A stretch of DNA of 64,000 nt from Botryotinia globosa (GCA_014898425.1 RCSZ01000007.1:1798001-1862000); one strand, 5' to 3'; shown: positions 35,126 to 48,140, counted from the first letter of the stretch. The notes: a model not told the origin generated them from the letters alone. Numbers and translations: made by a program.

Positions 35126-38100
35126 CTAGACCATATGTGTGAATTCGCCTGAGTGCTCGAGTTCCTTTTGGAAGTGCACGACGTCGAGCCACTCTACTGG
35201 ACTCTTTGACACAGAAGTTCGACCAACAGAAATGAATCGAATTTCATCCAGGAACCAGAAGTTGCGCAAGAACTTCTTCATCCACTCGTAATTGATGTTA
35301 TCCTTTTTGACGGGAACCTCGATGATCAGTTGGTGACAGCGGGCGCCACAACCGTGGCCATAGGCACGATCATTATCAGGGTTGAGCCAGTTGTATCCAC
35401 CATGACTAGACCAAGCACGACTTGAAACCACGAGGAGCCGATCTAGAACACAACCACCAATTCCCTTGCGAGTATATTCAGGGTGAACATAAAAGTGTAA
35501 ATTGTGTGTAAATCTGGATCGACCATTAGATTTTCCAGTAAGTCCACAACCACGAATCTCGGTGTATCCAAAGCCAACGATATTCTCATACTGCGGTAAC
35601 TTGGTCTTGTCCTTTGGATTGGTGGATTTCGCTGGAATACAACCTTTGACGGCAACCACGAAAGGCAACTTCTCTTTTTTGGTGACCTGAATGAGGTAAA
35701 GAATGTCGTTGTCAGCGACTGGCTCTTGATCCTCTGGAATATAAGACTCGCGAATGTAATGGTTGTAAATCTCCAAAATTTGCTCTGCATCAGCTTCAGT
35801 GGCGGGTCGTAGATAAATCTCAATCTTAGGAGCAGATGTATTTGGCTCGGGTTCTTCTGCCATTTGCCGCTCATAGTGAGCATTACTTGCTATGACAGAT
35901 TGTTCTTGTGCTTTTCGAGCCCTCTCTACATTCTGGAAGTAAGCTGCAGCGTTCTTGGCTGCAGTCTGATGGAGTCTCTTTTGTTCATCGGAGGCATTTG
36001 AAATATCTAGTAGCAAAGTTAATTCATCGAACCAAGGCCAAGTACATGAACTTTTCAAGAAAACAAACTTACCAGGAATTGTTGGCTCATGATGGGGTGC
36101 TTTGGAGAGGACGACGTTGTTGACAACGAACTCGCCAGATCTAAAACCTTCGGCAGAGGTGTCGATAGTAATTGTTACTGGCTGCACAGGGCTAACATTG
36201 TTAGACCACTCACGAATATAAGATGGAATGTAAGCAGAATCGAAAGCTCCACGCTCCTCCCAAATTGGCGGTGTACACCATTCACCATCCCAATCGCACA
36301 AGGTCAAGATTGCATCTTTTGTTTCAGATAGACGAACGCCTTCCTTGGACTCTGTACCAATTTCGGCCTTTTTCAACTTATCGCCAATGTCAGAGAAGCT
36401 AGAAATTGACCAGAATGGAGGCGAAGAAACCAAGCTAACAGCTTGATCTAAGTTATCCATAAGCTTTCCATTCGGTGGATCGTTGACTTGTGTGTTGGTA
36501 AGAATGGCAGCCTGTTTCTCCTTTGGTGCGAAACTGTGAACAGCAATGTGGGAAATTTTGTCCTGGGAGGATTCGCCCTTCAAAGCAGCCAAATTAATAG
36601 CAGCATTCGTATTGTTATCATCAATCGTGCTCATTACACTAACAACTTTCTCAGTGAATGGATTTGCATTGAAAATATTTTCCTTCTTGGTGATCGGGGG
36701 ATGCGCGAAGCGGCGAGCAAGAAACACACTGAAATCGGCTGTTCCAGCAGCTAGCTTGCGCTTATCTGCATTTGCTTCGAACTTTGTCGGCTTTCTTGGG
36801 GCAGGCTTTGGTGATATAGGCTGTGGAACAGTTTGTTGTTGTGCTCGTACCTCCGCATCTGCAGCTGCTTTGTTCGCAATGAATGTCTGGAAGTCTTCAT
36901 CTGCTTTGCTTAGAGTCTTGCCTCGAGTCAACTTTGCCGTGGTCCACTGTATGAATGTATGTTAGCAAGGTTCGTAGTCTCCAGAGTCACGACAGGTACA
37001 GCGATGAAAGAGGGGTGTATCAGAGAATTAAACATCAAACAGAGGGCAATTATCGTGTGAAAGCAAGAGAAAACGGACAGATCAAGTGTCCAAATGCTTA
37101 CGGAGTTGACTGGTGCGGGTATTAGAGGCTTATTCGACATGTTTGTGTCTGAGTTCTGTCTTTGAGGAAAGGTCGACTTTTCAGTACTGGGGGATTCTGG
37201 ATAACGCTATCAGTAATTGTTGAATCAATCTGAAGCCAGCGCCAATATAACCTACCTAACTTGTTCTCAAAGGTATTTTTGATATTCGAGTTGACTTCCT
37301 CATCTGTAGAGCTTTGGGGCTGCTGGGAAATTGAAAGGGGAGGGTAATTCGGAGAAGAGGGAGGAGACTCAGATTCTTCTTGCTGTATATTCACTAGTGC
37401 ACAATTTTATTAGCATTAACTTTTTCTGATTTTGAAGACTTTTTCAGTTTTGAAAGTGAATAGTACCCTTGAAACTTTCGGCTTGTGCTGTTTGTTTTGA
37501 AGCAGCGATAGACTTTCTCTTCAGATCTCTCTCTTGTTTATCCTTAAGTAGCATTCTCATAAACTCGTCTTCCCTCATCAGAGACCGACCAGAGATGAAT
37601 GCCTGGGTGGGGGCAATTAGTGGACATGACTCGCTACTTACACCACCAGGAACCAAAGCTTGCACCGGAGAGCTGGTGATGTGCGTAGCTGGGATAGAAG
37701 ATGGTGCAACAGAACCAATAGCAACAAAGAGCTCTTGGCTTGCGACTGGGATGTTTTCATTAACTGTAGTGTTTGCTTTGGCATCTGGGATAATCGCAAC
37801 AGGAGACTGGGTTAAAGTTAGTGATGTGAATAGATGATAGAATCAAAAGCCATACCAAGGCTGGGACCATGACAGCTTCATTGGCACTGTCGACTCCGGG
37901 TGAATTGGCATTTTGAGATTTACCCATGCGCTTGTGAAAGTCTGCCATGAGCCTCTGCTCCATCAACTTCTCAGGAGTTGGCTTCTTGAATGCGCCATCC
38001 TTGACAGCAGTGGTTGAGCACTTGAGTATATAGTCAGTAATAGCAACACATACTAAAAGGTAGACTAACCGGAGCCAAAGAAACACCACCGCCGCCACTA

Positions 38101-38693
38101 GAGGGCGATTCCTCGAGACTCCGAGGTGTGAAAGACTTGGCTGAACCACTCGAAGAAGGAGATATACTCTTCGGCTTGGTTGGGGTAGAAATGATCGCAT
38201 TTCCCATGAATGCACTTTCCCTGGAACTGCTTTGAAAGTTGAATTTGTTGATGGCGTTGTCGTGAACCTTAGGGGAAACTTACACAATCAGCGAGCGAAA
38301 GAAGGGATTTGGGGAAATATGCTTACAGCGAGAATTCTTTAAGCCTTCCAGCTTTGACAACTGGGACGCCAGGTCTTTATTTCCTGTCAACACGCTTATT
38401 TTCGCCATATTTGGTGGCGGTGAAGGTGTATGTCTACAAAGGGAGTTGTCATCCAAGTCGAGATTTCTCGGACCGCCTGGTGTGACTTGATAAAGCTTCT
38501 GATGACCAACTGCGAATCGTGATGAACCAAGACCGTTTACCTTCCCGGCGATCTCACGCACCTCATCTTTGAATGCTAGATAATCTTGTTCGAAATTTCC
38601 TCGGAGGCGTTTGATGCGGGCCTTCTCAAACTCCTCGTCTCTCTCTGTTGAAACTATTATTCCAGAGGGGTGTTCCATTGAGGGATGTTCCAT
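35126..38693 (-). CDS. large GNAT-domain protein with long disordered N-terminus, nine exons
   Basis: Minus-strand exons are 38693-38327, 38278-38070, 38020-37856, 37806-37642, 37602-37467, 37393-37256, 37196-37102, 36946-36073 and 36006-35126, closing to 1009 residues. Eight introns of 39-155 nt mostly have GTAAGT/GTATGG-type donors. About 700 N-terminal residues are low-complexity and Ser/Pro/Lys-rich, with a charged start (TERDEEFEKARIKRLRGNFE). The C-terminal 240 residues hold an acetyltransferase fold: IYLRPATEADAEQILEIYNHYI, VGFGYTEIRG, and the acetyl-CoA loop region VHPEYTRKGIGGCVLDRLL, where R-x-x-G-I-G-G is the P-loop. The substrate is unknown. Two introns (66 nt at 36007-36072 and 39 nt at 37603-37641) are multiples of three without a stop, so unspliced forms would still be translated. 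The start could be further upstream; the leader has an open frame but no earlier ATG. Confidence 0.75.
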
Positions 38694-39624
38694 TGCCTTG
38701 AGACTATTATAAAGGCGAAATTAATCGCACAAAGATGCCTGGTGAGGAAGAGTATAAATTGTAATTGACAAAGCAGTAGAGTGTCGCGAAAAGGAGGGAA
38801 ACTGCAAAGTGATTCGCTATCTGTGCGTGAAATATTGAACAAGACGGATAAGATGAACAGTGAGTAAAGTAGATGGTAATTCTGTCCGTTTGCATAGGCT
38901 GTTGAGGAAAATACGAAGAAATTGATACCAACTTTGTAGAAGAAAGAGACACCTTCAACGGAAAGTGACAACAAGGTACCAGCTGGAGGGCTAGGCAATC
39001 TTTTATTGTCGTGGCTGAGTTATTGTTCAGTGTTTTTGAGACGAGTCCGAAGGTAAGTATGTGACTACCTAGTTACCTTGTTAACTAAAATGAGGTGTGT
39101 TGTGGAAGAGTGAATTGAGTGAAGTAGAATAATCGGGAGGAACAGAAATTGAAATGCTTCATGGATGTTGGGACTTTTTCTTCTTCTTCGAATAAGATCA
39201 AACTTTCGAGCCGAGAGAAGAGTAAGAGGAGTTTCCAATCTAGGAATCACAAACCATACCATACGTCTATCATTAATCCCATTATGAAAGAATGACTACA
39301 AGAGAGATTGTGGTTTGAATCGGGAAGCTACAACTTGCAGTATCGAAACATTGACATCTCGTTGCGCAGACTGACGAGCACGCGAGAACATCTCCAGCAG
39401 CCGCGAATGACAATCTGATCTATCATCTACCTACTGGTAGCGAATAAATCTTCATCTACCAAATGATTTACTTTTCAAACGAATATTGAAGCGTCAGAAC
39501 ATTCGAATATATCACGTGATTCAGTTGTCTCTACATAGAATGTAAGCAGGACGCTTCATTTCTTCCCTGCGATGAACCTTTGAGGAGAGCAATACCAACG
39601 CCGACACAGAAAGATTTTGTAAAG
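38694..39624. promoter_or_regulatory. divergent promoter region of the GNAT and ARL2 genes
   Basis: The two genes start head to head about 930 bp apart. Frames here (38657-38998 minus) begin with TTG and are leader sequence. CTACCTAG occurs near 39065. A palindromic E-box lies at 39511-39520 (separate entry). Confidence 0.5.
39511..39520. promoter_or_regulatory. palindromic ATCACGTGAT site
   Basis: This is a perfect 10-bp palindrome containing TCACGTGA, the core recognised by bHLH factors such as Cbf1/CpcA-type partners in fungi (general knowledge). It lies about 105 bp before the ARL2 start, a typical promoter position. Confidence 0.45.
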
Positions 39625-40474
39625 ATGTTATCCATATTACGCAAGGCGAGACTCAAGGACAAGGAGATGAGAATTCTGATGCTGTATGAGACTGCTATTT
39701 CCCCTGACAATCCTTCCTTGCTGATCGTCTGTTTTTGATTTTTCGCACAGCGGACTGGATAATGCTGGCAAGACTACGATAGTCAAAAGAATCATGGGCG
39801 AAGATGTCAATACTGTGAGCCCAACACTGGGTTTCATCATCAAAACTATTGAGCACTCTGGGTACATCTTATGCCACCTATGAAGAAGTTACAGCACGCT
39901 GACCATTTAAAGTTACAAGCTGAACATTTGTATTGCCTCTTTAACTTTCCGCTATTTCTAGTGAAATATATACTGAACCTTACAATTGTAGGGGATGTTG
40001 GTGGTCAAAAGACTCTCCGATCATACTGGAGAAACTATTTTGAGAAGACCGATGCTTTGATATGGGTGGTTGATGCCACTGACCGTCTACGTATTGAAGA
40101 TTGCAAGGAAGAGCTGCATGCTTTACTGCAGGAAGAGGTTTGTCAATAGTAAAGTATTGAGTTTTTACAATGCCAATAACTGACACTCTATAGAGACTTT
40201 CTGGGGCGAGTCTTCTTGTATTTGCCAACAAGACAGATGTTAGTGGCTGCATGACCAAGACCGAAATAAAAGATGTGAGTGAAGACCGAAAGACATGCAG
40301 GCGTAGAGGGCGTCGTCTCTTGGACATACTAACCGGAAATAGATGTTGGTGCTAGATGAAATTCGGACGCACAAATGGCACATCATTAATTGCAGCGCGA
40401 TCACAGGCGATAATTTGGACGAAGGACTGACTTGGGTTGTCGAAGACTCCAAGGAACGATTATTTCTATATTGA
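39625..40474 (+). CDS. ARL2: ARL2-type small GTPase with a 17-nt microexon
   Basis: ARL2 (Alp41 in fission yeast, Cin4 in budding yeast) controls tubulin folding with cofactor D. Exons are 39625-39683, 39751-39861, 39913-39929, 39992-40137, 40194-40274 and 40343-40474, closing to 181 residues (family about 184). Nucleotide motifs are GLDNAGKTT (21-29), switch I Thr45, WDVGGQ (63-68) and NKTD (123-126). The 17-nt third exon supplies the tail of Gly57 through Ile62 (YKLNI) and the first base of Trp63; without it the frame and the WDVGGQ motif are lost. It is bounded by a CTGAC branch site with acceptor AAAG and donor GTATTG. Residue 2 is Leu, so no N-myristoylation, in line with the cytosolic behaviour of ARL2. 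Introns are 51-68 nt. Confidence 0.95.
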
Positions 40475-41283
40475 TGTCGGTGAACGAGTCGAAAAATTCC
40501 ACTACAACCGAAATAGAATACTAGGTACACTTACTATACCTACTAGGAATATCCCATTCAACTCATTTTAGTGACATAGTTACGAAAAGAAGAGATTTGT
40601 TTGTTTGTTTATTTTAATTTGGGACTTCTCTAGTGTCTTTTGATTCTGTGCCCACTGCCCAGCCCAGCTTACTTATTAATAACCTTACCCCTTTGTGAAA
40701 AAAATTGATAATCGGGCCAGGATCGTCTTTGTTTTGGGTCATAGGAGCTTCTCCTGTTTATTGTTTGTATACGACATAAGCGCGTAATTGTGTGACAGCC
40801 GCCGCTCCAGGAACGGCACGAAGTACATCCAGTAGATATTGATCAATTATGAATGGGTTCACAGGTAGGTAGGTCGGTAGCTAGGTAGGTATAGAATATT
40901 CGAAACTTATCGTCAGAAGTGTGCATCAATACATCTGTCATGACTTTTTGAAGCACGCAAGTATACGACGATAGAATATGTGCCACGTTTTATGTATGTA
41001 CAGTTGTAAAAACAAAAATGGCAACAACCCATATCTATGTGCTCGTAACCTTACTTAAATGAAAGCTTGCAGCTTAAGTTATGAACTTTATGAAACCTTG
41101 ACCAAGCGAACCTTGGAAGCTTCAACCTTCCTTACTAGAACAATCCTTCGAGGTACTCAACAACCTCGACCCCTCGTGCAAACGCGTTTACCCCGCCGAG
41201 TTGTAACTTGGATTGTCCTGTTTTCCAAAATACACCATTTAAATTTCTTCTCCCGTGTTGTTGTGCCGCCGCCTCCTATAAAC
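40475..41283. other. intergenic region
   Basis: No gene is seen. It has a TTTG run (about 40597-40612) and a TAGG run (about 40864-40890, AGGTAGGTAGGTCGGTAG). The right part is the leader of the gelsolin-repeat gene; an ATG-led frame from 41059 is in phase with it, so a longer N-terminus is formally possible. Confidence 0.45.
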
Positions 41284-44200
41284 ATGTCGAACACCGAAGG
41301 AGAGCCCGATGTCAATGATTTCTTGCAGCGTATCAAAGAATTGGGCAATAAACGGGACCAAGAAGACGAAGACCGCACAAGAAAGTTAGAGGAAGAGATA
41401 TTGCAAGGCAGAAAAGAAAGACAAGCTCGCAGAGCTGGTAATTGATTTCTATTTAAACTTTCTTTTCAGAGACATTGTTCCGCCCGTCGCCATGCTATAA
41501 TATGATAGGTCAGAAAGGTATTTATTGCTAATGTTTACTTCAGAAAGGGCATTATCCATCTCACCTACGAAGTCCTCTCCTATGAGCACACCTAGAAGAC
41601 CTATATCAGGCGTTCTTTCAACTTCAGACGACCAATCTTCTGAGTCTCGGCGCGGGAGTGTTGTTGACAACGACGTAGACGAAATGGCCTTAAACTCAGT
41701 GCCGGATTTGAAGCGGATCTCTCAGTTTAGAGATTCACCGTCAAATGCTATGCCCTCAAGAAATTCACCTTTATCATGGGCTCGCAGACCAGAACCTTCC
41801 GATAGACCGCGGAGTCGACCTTTATCCATGGTTGCTACAGATAGGGTAATGCTATCGAAAACAACTACACCGACACCTGAGAATACCACGTCTGCCGATG
41901 ATAATACCCTTTCTCGAGAACAAATTGCGCAATCGCTAGCATCCAAAGATCCAGCTTGGTTCAGGCAAACCGCTGATCGAGGCGTTAATTCACCAGCTTA
42001 CAGAAAGAATCAGGTAGAAGACGAAGAGAGAGCAACACACGGGTCAATTCAGATGCCAGGAATGGCTCGTAACAATTCTACGCCAGACAAGGCACCGAAC
42101 GAGGTCAAGGATTATTCTTCAACTCCTACAAGATCGCCCACAAGGCCTCCGGCAAGGAATAGCATTTCATATGGAAGTGGCTCTAGAATGTCATTTCAGA
42201 GCAACCCGGGTGTTGGCATGGGATCACCAATTCCAGTGACTGACGCTCAGAGATTGGATCCACCTGCTGCTGATAGTTCTTCGGACACTCGAGGCCTAGC
42301 AATGTCACCTTCGCAGGGTCGCATATCGCCCGATAGACTAGACCGGCCCAATTCTCCAACCAAAGGAATGGGTGGATTTGTCCAAAGTGCGATGATGAAA
42401 AGATCGGAGAGTATGAATAAGCGGTGGTCTGTTGCTTCACCGTCCTTAGATCGGAAGAATTCGTCTTTTGATCCTACTGCGGATAATCAATCAACTTCTC
42501 CCTCGAGGCCTGCATCAAGACCTACCTCAAGCCATGGTGAACTCCACCGCCCGGGCACATCAAGCTCTATGAAAAGCAATGTAACCAATTCTACGATGAA
42601 TGATAATTCCAACTTCATGAGACCATCTTTGGCAACTGCCAGATCTTACACCCCGGCCGAAGCTAAAGAGATAGATAGTGGGAATCAATCGCCTCCAGCA
42701 GATGATAGTTTGCCTGTTAGTCCTACGAAAACTGCGGACTCAAGACGATGGAGTCCCACCAAATCTAGTTGGCTCGAGAGCGCGTTAAACAAACCTGAAT
42801 CACCGAAACCTAAAGCTACACCACCGCCTCAACAGCCATCGTGGATGTCAGAAATTAACAGGGCGAAACAGAAAGGCAGTGTCGACTTGGGTAGAAGTCA
42901 GACCGTGAAGCACGAAGTAAACATTGGTGGGCTAATGAGATCTCCTCCTCCTGGCGCATTGATAACGCCTTCGAGTATTCGAGGCTTCCCAACAGCATTT
43001 TCTCCTGGCATTACACCACAGCGAAACATTGAGAGCATGATTAATCAGGATAGTAAGAGCGCCGCTGGGAATGCAAAAGCCGAAAGGCCATCGACACCCT
43101 CCACTTCCACTCCCGTTTCTGACACCACACAAAAATTCAATCCAATATTCACATCCACCCCATCTGGAACACCCAAAGCCAACTTGAATTCACCTGCTAG
43201 TTCAGTGAAAGTCAAGCCCACAACTCCTCCAAAGAATGATTTCCGCTCTGTTTTGAAATCACGCCAGGTAGCTGCTGATGAAAAGCCCAAAGAAGAGCCA
43301 GAATTTAAGAATATCTTTGGTCAACTACGGAGGACGAAGACTCAAAGTTACATTGCGCCGGATATGCTCAAGGACAATATCACACGTGGAAAGGCAGGTC
43401 TCAACCTTACTGGAGGACCCGTAAAGACTGAACGTAAAGATGAATTCAAAGACGCGATATTGAAAAAGAAAGAGGATTTCAAGAAGGTACAAGCTGAGGG
43501 AAATGGAGTTTCGAGATCTGCCAGTAGCGAAAGTCGGGAGAATGTGGTACCTGAAGCATTGCGCCGAAGAAACACCCTTGGAAGAAATGGTTCCGTTTCT
43601 AATATTGCATCGACCTGGGAATCCAGTTCACCACAGCGTAATGCTTCTGCCAATCCCACGCCAAACTTAGTCAAGGAGACCAGTGCCCCAGCACGCATGC
43701 AAGAAAAGAATGCAATTGGAGGTAAGCTTGCTGGACGTTTTAATCCTGGTCTCGCAGATTTACTTGCCAGGGGCCCGCCTTCACTTGCTAGTGAAACCTC
43801 GAGATCTTCAAGTGCCTCGTTATCTCAGCGCACAATCAGTATGAGCACTTCGACAACTAATCACGAATCGAGCGAGAATGGACCACAACTCACACATATG
43901 ACTAAAGGGCGTGCCCGTGGACCAAGACGAAAGGCGCCATCTACAGCCGCACCAGCCCAAGCTACATCAGCGCCAGAACCCGAAGAAAGAGCCGAAGAAA
44001 ATGTTCCCGTTACATCCCCTACCAAATCTATCGTTGCGTCTGAGCAACTTTCATCGCCTGCTACAAGCCCAATAAAGCAGACAATTTCAGCCTTGAACAC
44101 AGAACAGGTGCCAGAAAGCACTCCCGTTTCTCAGCCTTCATCACCACGGAAGCTAGATATGAGAAGACGATCTCTTTTCCTACAAGAAGCACCAAAGAAT

Positions 44201-46157
44201 AAGGATACACCATCGTTGGAAGCCCCTAAACCACTTTCTTCCGTCAAAATTGCTAATTTCCCCGAGAACACGGTAAAGGCACACCACAACAAGCTCGAGG
44301 CAACAGTTTTGCCAGATCCACCAAAGCCAGAGCCCCTAGCGCCTGCCAAATTTCCATCACCAACCAAAATTTATGAGGATCGTACATTCAATGAACCTGT
44401 GTCACCAGAGACTGCAAAGCTTCGTCCTGCTCCGTTATCCCCAAGAAAAGCAAATTCGTTAAAATCTCCACCGCAATTCTCACCTCATTTTGATCAGCCA
44501 CCACCACTCAGTCCATCGAGATCAGTTAAGCATACTGCAGCATTGTGGGGTCGATCCACTGCAGAACCACCTGCTCGTATACCTTCTCCAATACAATTGC
44601 CAACCTACGAAGATGAGAAGGCTGCTTTAGTAGGCGCAGCTTTACGACCTACAAGTCCATTGAAACGAAACAAGTCTCATGAAGACGATAAGATAAAACT
44701 AGCAGGTGTAGGTTTACCGCCTATTAGTCCGTTGAAGCGAAATAAGTCTATTGATCTAGGACTACGAATGGGACCAAAATCTACAAAAGAGTCAACACCC
44801 GCGCGCGCTCTTCCCATCCCTCCAACCAAAACACTAACATCACCAGTAATGAGCCCAGGTCTTCGTTCACCCAGCATGGCCTACTCTCCAGTACCTCAAG
44901 CATCTGAAGCGTCCCAACTTCTTGCTGATTTCTTCGGTGAGGAACCCAAGCCAACCCCAACTTACTCAGTCGATACAGCAAGCATTTTGATGGCCCGACA
45001 AGACAATATCTCAACGATACGGACATTGCAATCCAGTCTATTTTATTTATTTGGGGATGGAAAGAGGCAGTCTGTTCCTACTCACCAAGAGCGTGTTCTT
45101 TTTGCGCGTGAGATGTACATATGCCCCCATACATTTACCAATGCGACTGATAGAAAAGTGACAGAAGTATACTGGTGGATTGGGGATGAAGTTCCTGAAC
45201 ACGTTGTTACCGGCGTCGAGATATTTGCTCAGAGAGAAGCCAAAGGTTTTGGTGGAAAGTTCGTAACATTGAGACAAGGCAAAGAAACCCCAGAGTTTTA
45301 CCAAGCTTTGGGTGGTATCATCATTATCAGGAGAGGATCTTCTAACAAGTATGATTCTCTCGCTCCTCATATTCTCTGCGCAAGACAACAGTATGGAATG
45401 TTGGTATTTGACGAGGTTGATTACTCTCCTTCAGTCTTATGCTCCGGGTTTCCATATCTTATATCCTCACCATCAGGCAAGACATATCTATGGAAGGGTC
45501 GAGGTAGTACCGCTGAAGAACATGGTTGTGCAAGACTCCTTGGAATGGAAATATCGATGACTGGTGATATCGAAGAAATTGAGGATGGCGATGAACCTTC
45601 GTCATTCTTGAGAGTGTTCGAGAATTGCAAACAGATTCCACAATCAGCTGATCACTGGAAACTTAAGCCAGCCTATAATAAATATTCCGCTCGTTTGTTC
45701 TGTGCTACCGCTACAGGAAAAGAACAAGTATGTCCTCGGTTTTTTCCATGCACAACCTCCCACTAACATATCTCAGATCATCGAAATAAACCCTTTCTCC
45801 CAAGCCGACCTCTCTCCAACTGGTATTTTCATTCTTGATGCCTTTTTCGAAATCTACATCGTCATCGGGGCCAAAGCTCAGTCCCAATATGGCCCCTTCC
45901 ATACCGCACTTCAATTCGTACAGGAATATGGGATTCTGTCAGCGGGCATGGAAGATCGCCCTTTTGTCCCTGTTTCAACAGTAGTCATCGAAGGAATCCC
46001 GAAAGATTTGAAAAGTGTGTTTAGAAAGTGGAGTGAGGGAAGGGCCCCAACTATTACTGTACAACCGAGCGTGAAACAAGGGGGAACTGATTTGAAAAGA
46101 GTGAGAAGTTTGAGGGTCGTGCCGTTGACGGCGGCATTGGAGGCTACGAGGGGTTAG
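41284..46157 (+). CDS. gelsolin/villin-repeat actin-binding protein with DUF4045-like disordered region
   Basis: Exons 41284-41437, 41544-45727 and 45777-46157 join to 1572 residues. Introns are 106 and 49 nt; the second has CACTAACAT and TCTCAG. Residues 1-50 are charged (DFLQRIKELGNKRDQEDEDR). About 1100 residues of Ser/Pro/Thr-rich, basic disorder follow, with many S-P and T-P sites and a repeated [TI]SPLKRNKS motif (two copies about 30 residues apart). The C-terminal 380 residues carry gelsolin-like repeats: VYWWIGDEVPEHV, IIIIRRG, LIDEVD-like LVFDEVDYSPSVLCSGFPYL and YLWKGRGST, then FILDAFFEIYIVIG as the last repeat. Such fungal proteins are expected to cap or sever actin filaments or act as scaffolds at hyphal tips. 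The start at 41284 (CAACATGTCG) is preferred over the in-frame ATG at 41059 because of its leader context. Confidence 0.88.
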
Positions 46158-47504
46158 ACGAGTATGGGAATAGTCGTGTATTATCTACTGCTTTTTAAGG
46201 GGTGACTCGCTTGGGATGAGTGGATTGCTTGGTGCATGTATTTTTTAATTTGCTGGACTTTAAATTTGACGCAACTTTAGTAGTAGATGGAAAAGGAATG
46301 GATTGGAGGAGCATGTTTGTTGCGGGTTTTTGTTTCCTTTCTTTGTAAGATATATCATTTGACATGCGCATACTCCATGGAGTACACTTTTGGGAGGAGG
46401 GGTGAGTTTGAGGTTTTACATACAGATAGTGTAATTGTAAGAATTCAATATATTTTCTGTTTACGTTAAGGTTAAGGTTTAGGTCGGTGTTTGTGTTTGT
46501 GTATATTCATTTTCGTGAAGAGACGTGAGGGGAATCACTGCACATGGTGTGGTGTATCACTACCATATGAGATGATTCAAGAAGAACCAAAAGGAAGATT
46601 TGGGCATCTGAATGGTGTGATTTGATCTGATTATAAATTATGAAATTAAAGATTAAAGAATATAAGCTAGGATTTCTATCAACGAGATGATAGCTGGATA
46701 AAATTTAAATACATGACGTCGAGATCTATTTATAAATTAGGAGGAAGAACCCCAACGGTTCGGATAAGCATTGTTATTAAGAGTGTTGTTGCATGTCGAG
46801 TTATCTCGAGAATGGGAATGAATACTTCGGTAGGTATTGATATCGGTATTGGTAATGTGCTGTGCTGTGCTGTGATGTGACGTGGTGTAGTGGGAGAGTG
46901 GTATGGTATTTACCAAGAAGGTAGATGCTGATTTTCTTTTTGTAGATTCTGAGGCCGAGGGCTCTTTTGGATTGGGCTGATGGTTAAGTGGGCTGTAGTT
47001 CGGAAGGGGTTGGAGGTGTGGTATGAAGATCGCGAGGATTGGAGCTATTCTCGAATGGTTGGGTTAGGTCCGAAGGAGTATTTTGGCGTTAATGGATATT
47101 GATTCGTGGCGGTTGATGTGGTGTCTGACTCGAGGTGGAGGGCGAGGGTGAGCGAGAGTAGAGAATCTTATTCGCAACTTCGAAACAACTCCGGACCCCG
47201 CTTCATCGACCTCTATGCGATTGTATGCCCAAATACGGTTTCGATCCATCTACAATGAAAGATAAGCTGTATTCAATGATACGCGGCTTTCCAATGGATG
47301 TAGAATGTCGTATGTGCACTGTGGATAGTATCTCGAACAGTTGGTAACAAGGACGGCAACCAGGTCGTGAACAAGAGTGACGACTGATAGAATGACGCCG
47401 TGTTTCGAACATTGGAAAGGCGGAAGCTAGTCGCTCACTGATCATCACAACGAAACGTCCAGTTGTGGTGTGGGGGAGTCGCGGGCGTAGTCGTATGTGC
47501 ACGA
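46158..47504. other. convergent intergenic region, 1.3 kb, no gene recognised
   Basis: The frames present are short and lack features. A GTGCTGTGCTGTGCTGTGATGTG stretch near 46856 and a GTTAAGGTTAAGGTTTAGG stretch near 46465 are the only simple repeats; the latter resembles but is not a telomere repeat. Confidence 0.45.
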
Positions 47505-48140
47505 TTAAGCTTCAAGGAGCTTTTGCAAGTGCTTTGCATGTTCCTCTTTAAGCTCATCACTTAAAATCCCTATGTACACCCCATTGCACATTTCCGCGGA
47601 ATTTTGTAATATTGAGCATTTAATCACATCATCCAATTTACGGAGTGTTATCTCGTTCACTACCGGAAATATACACTGATCCATCGTTTTGTCAGTAAGG
47701 TGTTTGTATTCATCGCCGCCAAAGCGAAACATTTTTCGTGCGACTATCCATCGAGCTTCGGAGCTGGTATGAGCATGTCTTAACATCATCTTGCAGCTCC
47801 AGATAACTTCTTTCTGTGGATATACAAATTGAGTCAAGTGACGGCTATCTTCGTGGACCTCGATGAGTGTGGTGTTTATTGCAAGCTTCCATATAGTTTC
47901 TCTGGTTTCTGTAGGTAACTTGCGGAATTTAGTGAACTCGTGTAATGGAGAAGAGGCTTTCGCATTCACGCTCTCGCGATGAACTGCCTCTACATCGTTG
48001 ACGTCACCATCGATAATATCATCATGAATCTTGCATTGCTTGTAATTGTGCTCCTTATCTTCTTTGTCCGCGTTTGCGTCGCTTCCATGTATTCTCCTAA
48101 GCTCTTGCTCGCCTAGGTGCTTATTGTGAGCGACCTGCAT
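47505..48140 (-). CDS. 2EXR-domain protein
   Basis: This single-exon ORF has 211 residues from the ATG at 48140 (upstream frame only TTG). The N-terminal third is acidic and basic by turns, with Asn/Asp/Glu/His-rich low complexity. From about residue 67, FTKFRKLPTETRETIWKLA is the 2EXR signature (F..KLP.E.R..IW..A), a domain confined largely to filamentous fungi where it occurs in large families of unknown function, partly F-box-like. The rest (VYPQKEVIW, MMLRHAHTSSEARWIVARKMF) fits the same family. No catalytic residues are known. It is shorter than many relatives. Confidence 0.7.
   Translation of the reverse strand: MQVAHNKHLGEQELRRIHGSDANADKEDKEHNYKQCKIHDDIIDGDVNDVEAVHRESVNAKASSPLHEFTKFRKLPTETRETIWKLAINTTLIEVHEDSRHLTQFVYPQKEVIWSCKMMLRHAHTSSEARWIVARKMFRFGGDEYKHLTDKTMDQCIFPVVNEITLRKLDDVIKCSILQNSAEMCNGVYIGILSDELKEEHAKHLQKLLEA

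Noticed and set aside
38657..38998. 113-codon minus-strand ORF upstream of the GNAT gene
   Set aside because: It begins with TTG and is hydrophobic leader-like DNA. The in-frame ATG of the real gene is at 38693 in another frame.
46460..46490. telomere-like GTTAAGGTTAAGG
   Set aside because: Only two or three irregular units, not TTAGGG, and in the interior of the sequence.
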